A stretch of DNA of 64,000 nt from Flavobacterium sp. N2270 (lineage in GTDB: Bacteria > Bacteroidota > Bacteroidia > Flavobacteriales > Flavobacteriaceae). Below, in pieces: positions 7,933 to 15,976 of the stretch; position 1 is the first letter of the stretch, and each line of letters opens with the position of its first letter. The notes beneath the pieces are model-generated. The model was not told the DNA's origin, ran no database searches, and was given only the letters and a program-made list of their open reading frames with translations. The position numbers and the translations under genes were made by a program. Location of the stretch: the NCBI RefSeq assembly GCF_025947225.1, contig NZ_CP110005.1:1178001-1242000 (forward strand), in the 5' to 3' direction.

Positions 7933-8973
7933 ATGCAAATTACAAAAAGAGACATACGCGCTTTAACAAAAGAACAATTAAGAGATTTTTTTGTGGCAAA
8001 CGGAGATAAAGCTTTTCGTGGAAATCAGGTATACGAATGGTTGTGGAGTAAAAGTGCGCATACATTTGAAGATATGACTAATGTTTCCAAAGAAACGCGT
8101 GCAATGCTAGAAGCGAACTTCGTTATCAATCACATTAAAGTCGATACGATGCAACGCAGTTCTGATGGAACCGTGAAAAATGCAGTGCGTCTTCATGATG
8201 ATTTAATTGTAGAAAGCGTTTTAATTCCAACAAATACTAGAACTACGGCTTGTGTTTCAAGTCAAGTTGGTTGTAGTTTAGATTGTAATTTTTGTGCAAC
8301 AGCTCGTTTAAAACGCATGCGTAATTTGCAACCCGATGAAATTTACGACCAAGTTGTGGCCATAGATAAAGAAAGTCGTTTGTATTATAACCGTCCGTTA
8401 TCGAACATCGTTTTCATGGGAATGGGAGAGCCTTTAATGAACTATCCAAATGTTTTTAAGGCCATTGATATGATTACCTCTAACGAAGGTTTAGGAATGT
8501 CGCCAAAACGAATTACTGTTTCTACTTCTGGAGTTTCTAAAATGATTAAGAAAATGGCTGACGATGAGGTTAAGGTTAAACTTGCTGTTTCATTGCATTC
8601 GGCAATTGAAGAAATCAGAAACGAAATCATGCCTTTTACCAAAAGTTTTCCTTTGACCGATTTACGTGAAGCTTTGGAATATTGGTACCAAAAAACAAAA
8701 AGTAAAATTACTTATGAATATGTGGTTTGGAAAGGAATTAACGACAATAAAGAGTCGATTGATGCTTTAGTAAAATTCTGTAAATACGTTCCGTGTAAAG
8801 TAAACTTAATTGAATACAACGCTATTGATGATGGTGATTTCCAACAAGCATCTGAACAAGCTACTAACGATTACATAAACGCTTTAGAGCGCAACGGAAT
8901 TGTAGTTAAAGTGCGTAGAAGTCGTGGAAAAGATATTGATGCGGCTTGTGGGCAATTGGCTAATAAATCATAA
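7933..8973 (+). CDS. rlmN: 23S rRNA (adenine(2503)-C(2))-methyltransferase RlmN
   Basis: Radical SAM enzyme that methylates A2503 of 23S rRNA (and, in the family, A37 of some tRNAs), supporting translational fidelity. The 346 aa are of standard length. The 4Fe-4S motif CxxxCxxC is C114-C118-C121 (GCSLDCNFCAT), and C118 also fits the second conserved cysteine of the family. The methyl-carrying C-terminal cysteine is C339 in DAACGQL. The glycine-rich MGMGEPL motif follows the cluster. It is divergent from the O-methyltransferase and followed by the prenyl synthase gene 44 nt downstream. Confidence 0.97.
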   Translation: MQITKRDIRALTKEQLRDFFVANGDKAFRGNQVYEWLWSKSAHTFEDMTNVSKETRAMLEANFVINHIKVDTMQRSSDGTVKNAVRLHDDLIVESVLIPTNTRTTACVSSQVGCSLDCNFCATARLKRMRNLQPDEIYDQVVAIDKESRLYYNRPLSNIVFMGMGEPLMNYPNVFKAIDMITSNEGLGMSPKRITVSTSGVSKMIKKMADDEVKVKLAVSLHSAIEEIRNEIMPFTKSFPLTDLREALEYWYQKTKSKITYEYVVWKGINDNKESIDALVKFCKYVPCKVNLIEYNAIDDGDFQQASEQATNDYINALERNGIVVKVRRSRGKDIDAACGQLANKS

Positions 8974-9001
8974 AATTGTACTAGCATTCTGATTAATTCT
9001 G

Positions 9002-9009
9002 TATTTTTG
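9002..9009 (+). promoter_or_regulatory. promoter -7 element of the polyprenyl synthase gene
   Basis: TATTTTTG, matching TAnnTTTG, lies 8 nt upstream of the ATG at 9018. No well-placed TTG was found upstream. The leader would be very short or absent. Confidence 0.5.
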
Positions 9010-9017
9010 GTAACCGA

Positions 9018-9998
9018 ATGAAAATAGTAGAGCAAATAAAACAACCTATCGCAAATGAAATGGAACTTTTTGAAAAGAAGTTTCACGAATCGATGTCTTC
9101 AAAGGTTGCGCTCTTAAATCGAATTACGTATTATATCGTTAACCGAAAAGGAAAACAAATGCGACCTATGTTTGTTTTTCTTACAGCAAAAATGGTTGGC
9201 GATGGAACTGTAAATGAACGTACTTATCGTGGTGCTTCGGTAATTGAATTAATTCATACGGCTACTTTAGTACATGATGATGTAGTTGACGATTCGAATA
9301 AACGTAGAGGTTTTTTCTCCATAAATGCACTTTGGAAAAATAAAATTGCAGTTTTAGTGGGCGATTATTTACTTTCTAAAGGATTGTTACTTTCTATAGA
9401 TAATAATGATTTTGATTTACTGAAAATTATTTCTGTTGCTGTTCGCGAAATGAGTGAAGGCGAATTATTACAAATTGAAAAAGCACGTCGACTTGACATT
9501 ACCGAAGATATTTATTACGAAATCATCCGTCAAAAAACAGCGACTCTTATTGCGGCATGTTGTTCGCTTGGAGCTTGTTCTGTAATTCCAGAGAATAAAG
9601 AAGTAGTAGAAAAAATGCGAAAATTTGGAGAGCTTATTGGAATGGCTTTTCAAATTAAAGATGATTTATTTGATTATACAGATGACGCCATTGGTAAACC
9701 AACAGGGATTGATATTAAAGAACAAAAAATGACATTGCCTTTAATTTACGCATTAAATAACTGTTCTAAAAAAGAAAAAAGTTGGGTAATCAATTCGGTT
9801 AAAAATCACAATAAAGATAAAAAACGAGTTAAAGAAGTTATTCAGTTTGTAAAAGACAAGCAAGGTTTGGTGTATGCCGAACAAAAAATGGTTCAATTTC
9901 AACAAGAAGCATTGGCTTTAATTCAAGATTTTCCAAATTCTCCCTATAAAGATTCATTAGTTTTAATGGTAAACTACGTAATTGAAAGAAAGAAATAA
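9018..9998 (+). CDS. ispB: all-trans polyprenyl diphosphate synthase
   Basis: Trans-prenyltransferase that adds isopentenyl diphosphate to an allylic primer, giving a long chain, most likely the menaquinone side chain in this group. The 326 aa contain both aspartate-rich motifs: DDVVD at 87-91 in LVHDDVVDDSNKRRG, and DDLFD at 215-219 in QIKDDLFDYTDD. The basic motif GKQMRP at 45-50 binds diphosphate. The chain length (hexa- to octaprenyl) cannot be read reliably, so the symbol is by family. It is cytoplasmic and the last plus-strand gene before the ECF sigma locus. Confidence 0.85.
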   Translation: MKIVEQIKQPIANEMELFEKKFHESMSSKVALLNRITYYIVNRKGKQMRPMFVFLTAKMVGDGTVNERTYRGASVIELIHTATLVHDDVVDDSNKRRGFFSINALWKNKIAVLVGDYLLSKGLLLSIDNNDFDLLKIISVAVREMSEGELLQIEKARRLDITEDIYYEIIRQKTATLIAACCSLGACSVIPENKEVVEKMRKFGELIGMAFQIKDDLFDYTDDAIGKPTGIDIKEQKMTLPLIYALNNCSKKEKSWVINSVKNHNKDKKRVKEVIQFVKDKQGLVYAEQKMVQFQQEALALIQDFPNSPYKDSLVLMVNYVIERKK

Positions 9999-10057
9999 GC
10001 AATTTCAAGAACAAGTTCAAAAGACAAGAATAAATTTCAACTTCAATTCCGTAAACT

Positions 10058-10087
10058 TGTTATTCCGACGTTAGGAGGAATCTCATA
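10058..10087. repeat. degenerate intergenic palindromic repeat (ATTCCGA...GGAAT type)
   Basis: TTATTCCGACGTTAGGAGGAAT is an imperfect inverted repeat resembling the TCATTCNGAA...GGAATCTCA-type sequences common between genes in Bacteroidota. A second diverged relative lies at 51877-51902. It sits in the 275-nt gap between the prenyl synthase and the sigma factor gene. That gap also has a 15-nt direct repeat (CAATTTCAAGAACAA at 10000 and 10192). Confidence 0.45.
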
Positions 10088-10099
10088 TTTTTTTTGTTA

Positions 10100-10128
10100 T
10101 TGTACTTGAAATTTGCATTTTATTTTTG
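10100..10128 (+). promoter_or_regulatory. probable promoter of the ECF sigma operon
   Basis: TTG (10100-10102), an 18-nt spacer and TATTTTTG (10121-10128) fit the Bacteroidota consensus. A leader of about 140 nt would follow before the ATG at 10274. Confidence 0.5.
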
Positions 10129-10234
10129 ATAACATACAACCATTTTAAAATCATTCTCGTCTATATAAATAGAAGGCAACTAAACAAGAAACAATTTCAA
10201 GAACAAAACTCAATTTCAATTTTTTTACTTGAGT

Positions 10235-10269
10235 TTGAATTTTGACATTGCACTTGAATTTTGACATTG
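10235..10269 (+). repeat. 16-bp tandem direct repeat upstream of the ECF sigma gene
   Basis: TTGAATTTTGACATTG occurs exactly twice (10235-10250 and 10254-10269) with a 3-nt spacer, ending 4 nt before the sigma factor ATG. It lies in the leader, where it could be a protein- or RNA-binding site, or simply a replication-slippage product. Confidence 0.6.
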
Positions 10270-10273
10270 AAAC

Positions 10274-10843
10274 ATGAAAGTAATTCAATTACATCAAGAA
10301 GAAAAAAAGTTAATAGCATTGGCTGTCGAAAATAACCGACAAGCACAACAACGCATTTATGCTCAGTTTTCTCCAAAGATGTTAAGTGTTTGCAGACAAT
10401 ATGTGAAGGATATTCACAGAGCTGAGGATGTTATGATAACTGCTTTTATGAAAGTGTTTACCAATTTAAAAAAGTTTGAACATAACGGCAGTTTTGAAGG
10501 TTGGATACGACGAATAATGGTAAATGAATGTATTGATTTTATTAGAGTTAAGAAAAATATTTTTCAACACAATGAAATTGATGACTTAATAGCAAGTGAA
10601 TCTGAAGATGTTGCGGAAATAGAAGATTTTTCGGTAGACGATATACAGTTGTTAATTGATAATTTACCAGAAGGGTATAAATTGGTTTTTAACCTTTATG
10701 CAATTGAAGGATTTAAACATAAGGAAATTGCAGAAAAATTAAATATTAAAGAAGGAACGTCAAAATCACAATTGGCAAATGCAAGAAAGTTACTTCAATC
10801 CCAAATTTTAGAACTAAAAAGACAAGAAAATGGAACTAGATAA
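10274..10843 (+). CDS. ECF-type RNA polymerase sigma factor
   Basis: A 189-aa sigma-70 family factor with only regions 2 and 4, as in ECF sigmas. Region 2 spans about residues 25-95 (MLSVCRQYVKDIHRAEDV ... GWIRRIMVNECIDFIR). Region 4 spans about 135-185 (LPEGYKLVFNLYAIEGFKHKEIAEKL ... KSQLANARKLL, a helix-turn-helix). Its 3' end overlaps the next gene by 14 nt. That gene has one membrane helix and is probably the anti-sigma factor, so the pair likely controls an envelope regulon that includes the third gene of the unit. The inducing signal is unknown. Confidence 0.9.
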   Translation: MKVIQLHQEEKKLIALAVENNRQAQQRIYAQFSPKMLSVCRQYVKDIHRAEDVMITAFMKVFTNLKKFEHNGSFEGWIRRIMVNECIDFIRVKKNIFQHNEIDDLIASESEDVAEIEDFSVDDIQLLIDNLPEGYKLVFNLYAIEGFKHKEIAEKLNIKEGTSKSQLANARKLLQSQILELKRQENGTR

Positions 10844-11516
10844 AAATATAAAAAACAAACTGAATGCTAGAGAAATTCAGCCAAGCGCAAATTCTTGGGA
10901 CAGGCTTGATGCTATGCTGTCTTTAGAAGAAAAACCTAAGAAAAAAGCATTTCCATTTTATTATGTAGCCGCTTCTGTTTTATTTGCTTTAGGTTTAACT
11001 TTTTGGTTTACTAATCAGAGTTCAGAAGTAATTATTCCTCAAAATAATGGAATTGTTATAACAAACGAGAATCCTTCTTCAAAAACGAATAAAATTGAAA
11101 ACTCAACACAAGATGTTGTTAAAAAAGAAGAGGATAATAATAAACTTGTTTTGGTTCAACAAGAAAAGAAATTAGCCGTCAAAAACACTTCAAAACAATT
11201 TGTTTCAAAAAAGAAATACGAAGTTGTGGAAAGTTCAAAACTTGCTGTTTCTGAGAGTGAAGATCAGAAATCGAATGAAAATAACCGACTTATTTCTCCA
11301 GAAAAACTTTTAGCTTCAGTAGAAAATAAATCTCAAAAAGAAACAAGTATAGCTGTTTCAAAACCAAATAAGACTTCTGTAAAAGTAAATCCAAATTCAT
11401 TATTATCTTCAGTTGAAGGTGAAATTGATGAAGAATACAGAGAAACAACTTTAGATAAATTAAAAAGAAACTTTAATCAAGTGAAAACGGCAGTTGCCAA
11501 TAGAAATTACGAATAA
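10830..11516 (+). CDS. single-pass membrane protein, probable anti-sigma factor
   Basis: A 228-aa protein. The N-terminal cytoplasmic segment (about residues 1-38, NAREIQPSANSWDRLDAMLS) is followed by one membrane helix at about 42-62 (FPFYYVAASVLFALGLTFWF) and a low-complexity Lys/Ser/Glu-rich periplasmic part. The topology and the 14-nt overlap with the sigma gene are those of a membrane anti-sigma factor. No zinc-binding ZAS motif is visible, so it would bind sigma differently. The C-terminus contains two ...SLLSSVEGE/KLLASVENK-like short repeats. The assignment rests on context more than on sequence. Confidence 0.65.
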   Translation: MELDKNIKNKLNAREIQPSANSWDRLDAMLSLEEKPKKKAFPFYYVAASVLFALGLTFWFTNQSSEVIIPQNNGIVITNENPSSKTNKIENSTQDVVKKEEDNNKLVLVQQEKKLAVKNTSKQFVSKKKYEVVESSKLAVSESEDQKSNENNRLISPEKLLASVENKSQKETSIAVSKPNKTSVKVNPNSLLSSVEGEIDEEYRETTLDKLKRNFNQVKTAVANRNYE

Positions 11517-11547
11517 TCATCAATCAATCATCAATCAATCATTAATC
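11515..11547 (+). repeat. 11-bp tandem repeat (AATCATCAATC x3)
   Basis: Three head-to-tail units, the third with one mismatch, start at the stop codon of the anti-sigma-like gene and lie in front of the next ATG. The last unit and the following 17 nt (to the ATG) match a sequence at 38508-38535 behind rpoD. Confidence 0.75.
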
Positions 11548-11562
11548 AAAAAACGAAAAGTT

Positions 11563-13170
11563 ATGCAAAAAATTATTTTATACGCAACACTACTTGTAGT
11601 TGCAATGGTCTCAGAATTAAGTGCTCAAGAGGCGGTTGCTGCAAACCCTTCAGAGGGTTGGGTAACTAGGCAAACCGTTGAAGGAAGTTATGAAATGCAA
11701 ATTCAAAATACTATTTCCGGCAATAGGCAAAATGTTTCTACAATTAAATCTTTAGAGAAAAAAATTGAAGGATTTGGAAATATAATGAAAACAATTAACT
11801 CAAATGAATATCGTGGAAAGACGATTAAAATGTCGGGTTATGTAAAAAGCCAAAATGTAAAATCTTGGGCCGGATTGTGGATGCGTGTTGATTATTACCG
11901 CAGCAAAGTACTTGCTTTCGATAATATGCATCCAAGAGCTGTAAAAGGGACAACAGATTGGAGTAAATATGAGGTTGTTTTATTTGTTCCTGAAGATGCA
12001 ACGGTAATTTCCTATGGTGCTTTATTAAATGGAACTGGTCAAATTTGGTTTGACGACATTAAGATTGAAGTAGTTGAAGATGCTATTCCAGAAACAGGAA
12101 GTATTAAAGGAAGAGATGTAAGGCATATTTCATTTGAGGAAAGAGCAGAAGCAATTGCAGACCAAATAGAAATGATTACAACCGAAGAGAAAAAAGCTTT
12201 AAAGCAAGAAGTTAAAGCAATTGACGACCAGGTTGAAAGCGGAAAAATTTCTAAAGAGAAAGGAGATGAATTAAAACTTTCTATTGCAACTGAAAGAGCA
12301 AATAATATTGAAACTCAAGTTGCAGTTGAAGAAGAAAAATTAGCGCAGCTGGTTAAAGATAAAGTAAACGGAAAGTTTACTGAGGATGAAACTAAGTCTA
12401 AGAAAAAAGGAGGAACGCGTATCGTAATGGGTGGTAGTTCAGATAATTTAGGTGAAAATCAAACAGAGATAAATTTGAGCTCATTTAAAGTTTATAATGG
12501 AAAAAAAGATCTTATCGAAAAAAAATCAAGAAGAACAACATCTCAATTTGTATTTGCTGCGGGTTTAAATAATGTAGTTACAGAAGGTGAAAATCTAAAT
12601 AAGTCCGATTTTAAAGTTTGGGGTTCGCATTTTTACGAATTAGGATTAACACTAAATTCACGTATTTTAAAAAATCACAATTTATTACATGCAAAATACG
12701 GTTTATCTTTGATGTATAATAATTTACGTGCTACAGATAATCAATATTTTGTAGAAAGTGGAGATCAAACTAATTTACAAACTGCAGCAGTAAATCTTGA
12801 TGAATCACGTTTTCGTAGTGTGTTTTTAGTAGCTCCAGTTCACTTAGAATTTGATTTTTCAGGAAAAAAGACTGATAAAGATGGTAATTCATATTTCAAA
12901 ACGCACGATTCTTTTCGTTTAGGAATAGGAGGTTATGGAGGAGTTCGCATAAAGTCAAAACAAATTCTTAAATATGAAGAAAATGGAAACAATATTAAAG
13001 TGAAAGAAAAAGGAGATTTTAATGCTTCAGATTTCACTTATGGTTTAAGTGGTTATATTGGTTATGGAGCAACAAGTTTATATGTAAAATATGATCTTAA
13101 CCCAATGTTTAAGAACAATACAATCGATCAAAACAATGTTTCATTAGGAATACGTTTTGATTTCAATTAA
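11563..13170 (+). CDS. exported envelope protein with N-terminal beta-sandwich and C-terminal barrel-like region
   Basis: A 535-aa protein read from the ATG at 11563, which gives a proper signal peptide (MQKIILYATLLVVAMVSELS, cleaved after SAQ). The longer frame from 11494 would start inside the upstream gene. Residues of about 30-175 form a carbohydrate-binding-module-like beta-sandwich (YRGKTIKMSGYVKS ... WAGLWMRVDYYR ... GQIWFDDIKIEV). A charged coiled-coil stretch follows at about 190-280. The last 200 residues alternate hydrophobic and polar positions and end SLGIRFDFN, as in outer-membrane beta-barrels. It is third in the sigma/anti-sigma unit and thus a likely regulon member. The ligand is unknown. 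Confidence 0.68.
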   Translation: MQKIILYATLLVVAMVSELSAQEAVAANPSEGWVTRQTVEGSYEMQIQNTISGNRQNVSTIKSLEKKIEGFGNIMKTINSNEYRGKTIKMSGYVKSQNVKSWAGLWMRVDYYRSKVLAFDNMHPRAVKGTTDWSKYEVVLFVPEDATVISYGALLNGTGQIWFDDIKIEVVEDAIPETGSIKGRDVRHISFEERAEAIADQIEMITTEEKKALKQEVKAIDDQVESGKISKEKGDELKLSIATERANNIETQVAVEEEKLAQLVKDKVNGKFTEDETKSKKKGGTRIVMGGSSDNLGENQTEINLSSFKVYNGKKDLIEKKSRRTTSQFVFAAGLNNVVTEGENLNKSDFKVWGSHFYELGLTLNSRILKNHNLLHAKYGLSLMYNNLRATDNQYFVESGDQTNLQTAAVNLDESRFRSVFLVAPVHLEFDFSGKKTDKDGNSYFKTHDSFRLGIGGYGGVRIKSKQILKYEENGNNIKVKEKGDFNASDFTYGLSGYIGYGATSLYVKYDLNPMFKNNTIDQNNVSLGIRFDFN

Positions 13171-13192
13171 GTAATTCGTTAGTTATAATTTA

Positions 13193-13225
13193 AAAAAGTG
13201 TTTTATTAATTTAAAGCACTTTTTT
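13193..13225 (+). terminator. terminator of the ECF sigma operon
   Basis: The stem AAAAAGTGTTTTA / TAAAGCACTTTTT contains one G-U pair and a short loop, with a T-run after it, 23 nt behind the stop codon. Confidence 0.75.
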
Positions 13226-13236
13226 TATTTAAGTTA

Positions 13237-13265
13237 TTGAATAACTTTACAACTTTGTATCTTTG
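13237..13265 (+). promoter_or_regulatory. promoter of dnaG
   Basis: TTG at 13237-13239, an 18-nt spacer, and TATCTTTG at 13258-13265. The dnaG TTG start codon is 36 nt downstream. Confidence 0.7.
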
Positions 13266-13300
13266 AAGCTTTGTGACTATAACCTTTTTAATTAAAAATT

Positions 13301-15277
13301 TTGATTTCAAAATCTACTATAGAAAATGTATTTGAAACTGCTCGAGTAGAGGAGGTTATTGGCGATTTTGTAAATTTAAAAAGAGCAGGTTCTAATTTAA
13401 AAGGATTGAGTCCTTTTGTAGATGAAAAATCACCATCTTTCATGGTGTCGCCTGTAAAGCAAATTTGGAAAGATTTTAGTTCGGGTAAAGGTGGAAATGT
13501 TGTAACTTTTTTAATGGAGCACGAGCATTTTACCTATCCAGAAGCAATTAAATTTTTAGCAAGAAAATACAATATTGAAATTGAAGAAACCATTCAAACG
13601 GATGAAGATGCCGCAATAGCAAATGAAAAGGAAAGTATGTATTTGGTTTCTGAATTTGCTCAAAAATATTTCCACAATACATTATTAAATACGGAAGAAG
13701 GAAAAGCAATTGGACTTTCATACTTTAAAGAAAGAGGTTTTACTTCTGAAACGATTAAGAAATTCGGACTAGGTTATTCGCCTGAAACTTGGGATGCTTT
13801 TACAAAAGAAGCACTTGGTAAAGGTTATAAGTTAGAATATTTAGATAAAACCGGACTTTCAATCGTTAAGGAAGACAAGCAGTTTGACCGTTTCAAAGGT
13901 CGTGTAATGTTTCCTATTCAAAGTATGAGTGGTCGTATTTTAGGTTTTGGTGGTCGAATTTTAACCAATGATAAAAAAGCGGCTAAATACCTAAATTCTC
14001 CAGAAAGTGATATTTACCACAAGAGCAAAGTGCTTTACGGAATTTTTCACGCCAAACAAGCAATTGCTAAACAAGATAATTGTTATTTGGTAGAAGGGTA
14101 TACCGATGTTATTCAGTTCAATCAAGCGGGAATTGAAAATGTTGTTGCTTCTTCTGGAACAGCTTTAACGCCCGATCAAATCCGATTGGTAAGTCGTCTT
14201 ACAAAAAACATCACAGTGCTTTTTGATGGAGATGCGGCAGGTTTAAGAGCTTCGGTTCGTGGTATTGACTTAATTCTAGAGGCAGATATGAACGTGCGCG
14301 TTTGTGCGTTTCCAGAAGGAGAAGATCCTGATAGTTTTGCTAAGAAAATGCCTTATGAGGAATTGGTAAAATACCTTGAGGAAAATGCAATGGATTTTAT
14401 TCAGTTCAAAGCTTCAATGTTAATGAAAGAAGCGAAGAATGATCCTATCAAAAAAGCCGATTTGATTAGGGATATGGTTATCAGTATTTCTAAGATTTCC
14501 GATAGAATTAAACGTGAAATTTATATTCAAGAATGTTCAAGAATCATGGATATTTCTGAAGAGGTTTTGTTTAATACGTTGGCACAAATGGATAAGAAAG
14601 ATCTTTCTGAAGCTAATAAAAAATTTAAAGAAGAAAAAAAGGCTTTCGATGTTGTTCGAAATAATGAACCGGTTTCAAAAGCTAAAGTTGATATTCAGTT
14701 TGAGTTAGAACATATTATTATTCAAATTTTATTGCTTTATGGGAATGTTGAGCAAGAATTTGATGATGTTCTTTTAAAGCCAGATGAAGAAGGTGAACTT
14801 AAGGAAGTTATTGAAAAAAATAATGTAAAAGTTTACCAAAGAATATATTTGAGTTTACAAGAAGATGAGATTGAACTTTCAAATCCATTATTTCAAAAAA
14901 TTTACAAAGACTTAATTGATTATTATAATCAAAATGAAACTTTTGTATTAGAACAATATTTAATGCGTTTAGATGAAGAAATTGCTCAGGAGGTAACTTC
15001 TGTTTTAATGAATGAAGAACGAGAAGTACTTCATAATTGGGAATCTCAAAACATTATCGTAAAATTAAAAGAAGCTACAATTGCTCAATACGTTACAGAA
15101 ACCATCTTAACTTTAAGATGGTATTGGGTAAATAATATTATTGATGATTTAAAAAATCAGTTAGTGACAAACGTATCAGGAGATAATTCAGAGTCTCTAG
15201 CAATGATTATGGATTATTTAGGACTAACTAATATGTTTTCTAAAAAACTAGGAAGAGTTATGAGTAGGTATTCTTAA
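13301..15277 (+). CDS. dnaG: DNA primase DnaG (zinc ligands replaced)
   Basis: Primase that makes RNA primers for the replisome. The 658 aa comprise an N-terminal CHC2-type domain (1-95), the RNA polymerase/TOPRIM core and a C-terminal helicase-interacting region. TOPRIM residues are E265 in EGYTD, and D309 and D311 in DGDAAG. The TTG start gives the conserved N-terminus MISKSTIENVFETARVEEVI. The notable point is the zinc ribbon. The scaffold is well preserved (PSFMVSPVKQIWKDFSSGKG), but the positions of the E. coli ligands C40, H43, C61 and C64 are S37, V40, D58 and S61, so zinc cannot bind in the usual way. The stop overlaps the convergent response regulator stop by 4 nt. Confidence 0.95.
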   Translation: MISKSTIENVFETARVEEVIGDFVNLKRAGSNLKGLSPFVDEKSPSFMVSPVKQIWKDFSSGKGGNVVTFLMEHEHFTYPEAIKFLARKYNIEIEETIQTDEDAAIANEKESMYLVSEFAQKYFHNTLLNTEEGKAIGLSYFKERGFTSETIKKFGLGYSPETWDAFTKEALGKGYKLEYLDKTGLSIVKEDKQFDRFKGRVMFPIQSMSGRILGFGGRILTNDKKAAKYLNSPESDIYHKSKVLYGIFHAKQAIAKQDNCYLVEGYTDVIQFNQAGIENVVASSGTALTPDQIRLVSRLTKNITVLFDGDAAGLRASVRGIDLILEADMNVRVCAFPEGEDPDSFAKKMPYEELVKYLEENAMDFIQFKASMLMKEAKNDPIKKADLIRDMVISISKISDRIKREIYIQECSRIMDISEEVLFNTLAQMDKKDLSEANKKFKEEKKAFDVVRNNEPVSKAKVDIQFELEHIIIQILLLYGNVEQEFDDVLLKPDEEGELKEVIEKNNVKVYQRIYLSLQEDEIELSNPLFQKIYKDLIDYYNQNETFVLEQYLMRLDEEIAQEVTSVLMNEEREVLHNWESQNIIVKLKEATIAQYVTETILTLRWYWVNNIIDDLKNQLVTNVSGDNSESLAMIMDYLGLTNMFSKKLGRVMSRYS

Positions 15278-15903
15278 ATAATTTCTAAACTTTTCGCTTT
15301 ATTTAATAAATCTACTAAGTTGGTAACATTCAATTTGGCTAATAAACGCAATTTGTATGTACTAATGGTTTTTTCGTCAAGTCCAAGTATCTGGGCAATT
15401 TCTTTATTCTTTTTACCATCATTTAAATAGCGTAAAACCTCAATTTCTCTTGAAGACAGTTTTTTAAATAGTCGATCAGATTTTTTACCTTTCTTAAGTT
15501 CTTCAATTGTTTTTTTAACTTCATCGCTAAAAATTACAACTCCATTAGAAACACGAATAATTGTTGTTTCAAGCTCTTTTAAAGAAGCTGTTTTAAGCAA
15601 ATAGGCGGATACTCCTGCTTTAATAGCTGTTGGAGCGTACATTTTTTCTGAAACGGAAGTAAAAAGTATAATTTTAGATTCAGGATATTCTTTAATTATC
15701 GATTTAATATCTCTAATGCTAGACAATCCGTCAAGCTCTAAATCAACAACTATAACGTTAATTGATTTAGTTTGTAAAGTGTTCTGTAAAGAATTAAAAT
15801 CATTAACAGAAGCAACAATTTCTATGGAATTACTGTTATTAAAATATGATTTAATTCCATGTTGCACCACAGGATGGTTATCGGCAATACATACTTTTAT
15901 CAT
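15274..15903 (-). CDS. LuxR/NarL-family response regulator
   Basis: A 209-aa two-component regulator. The receiver domain is at about 1-120, with D8 in the acidic pocket and the phosphoacceptor D54 in VIVVDLELDG. A LuxR-type helix-turn-helix follows at about 145-205 (LSSREIEVLRYLNDGKKNKEIAQILGLDEKTISTY). No histidine kinase is adjacent, so the partner is encoded elsewhere. The stop codon overlaps the dnaG stop by four bases with no terminator between the two convergent genes. A TAACTTTG element (minus strand) lies 34 nt upstream of the ATG. Confidence 0.9.
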   Translation of the reverse strand: MIKVCIADNHPVVQHGIKSYFNNSNSIEIVASVNDFNSLQNTLQTKSINVIVVDLELDGLSSIRDIKSIIKEYPESKIILFTSVSEKMYAPTAIKAGVSAYLLKTASLKELETTIIRVSNGVVIFSDEVKKTIEELKKGKKSDRLFKKLSSREIEVLRYLNDGKKNKEIAQILGLDEKTISTYKLRLLAKLNVTNLVDLLNKAKSLEII

Positions 15904-15937
15904 AACTTCAATTGGTTTTTCGGGGTAAATAGCTTAT

Positions 15938-15945
15938 CAAAGTTA
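15938..15945 (-). promoter_or_regulatory. promoter -7 element of the response regulator gene
   Basis: TAACTTTG on the minus strand, an exact TAnnTTTG match, 34 nt from the start codon and inside the 73-nt gap to nadE. Confidence 0.5.
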
Positions 15946-15976
15946 ATGAAAAAAAACGTAAATACTTGTTAAAAAA

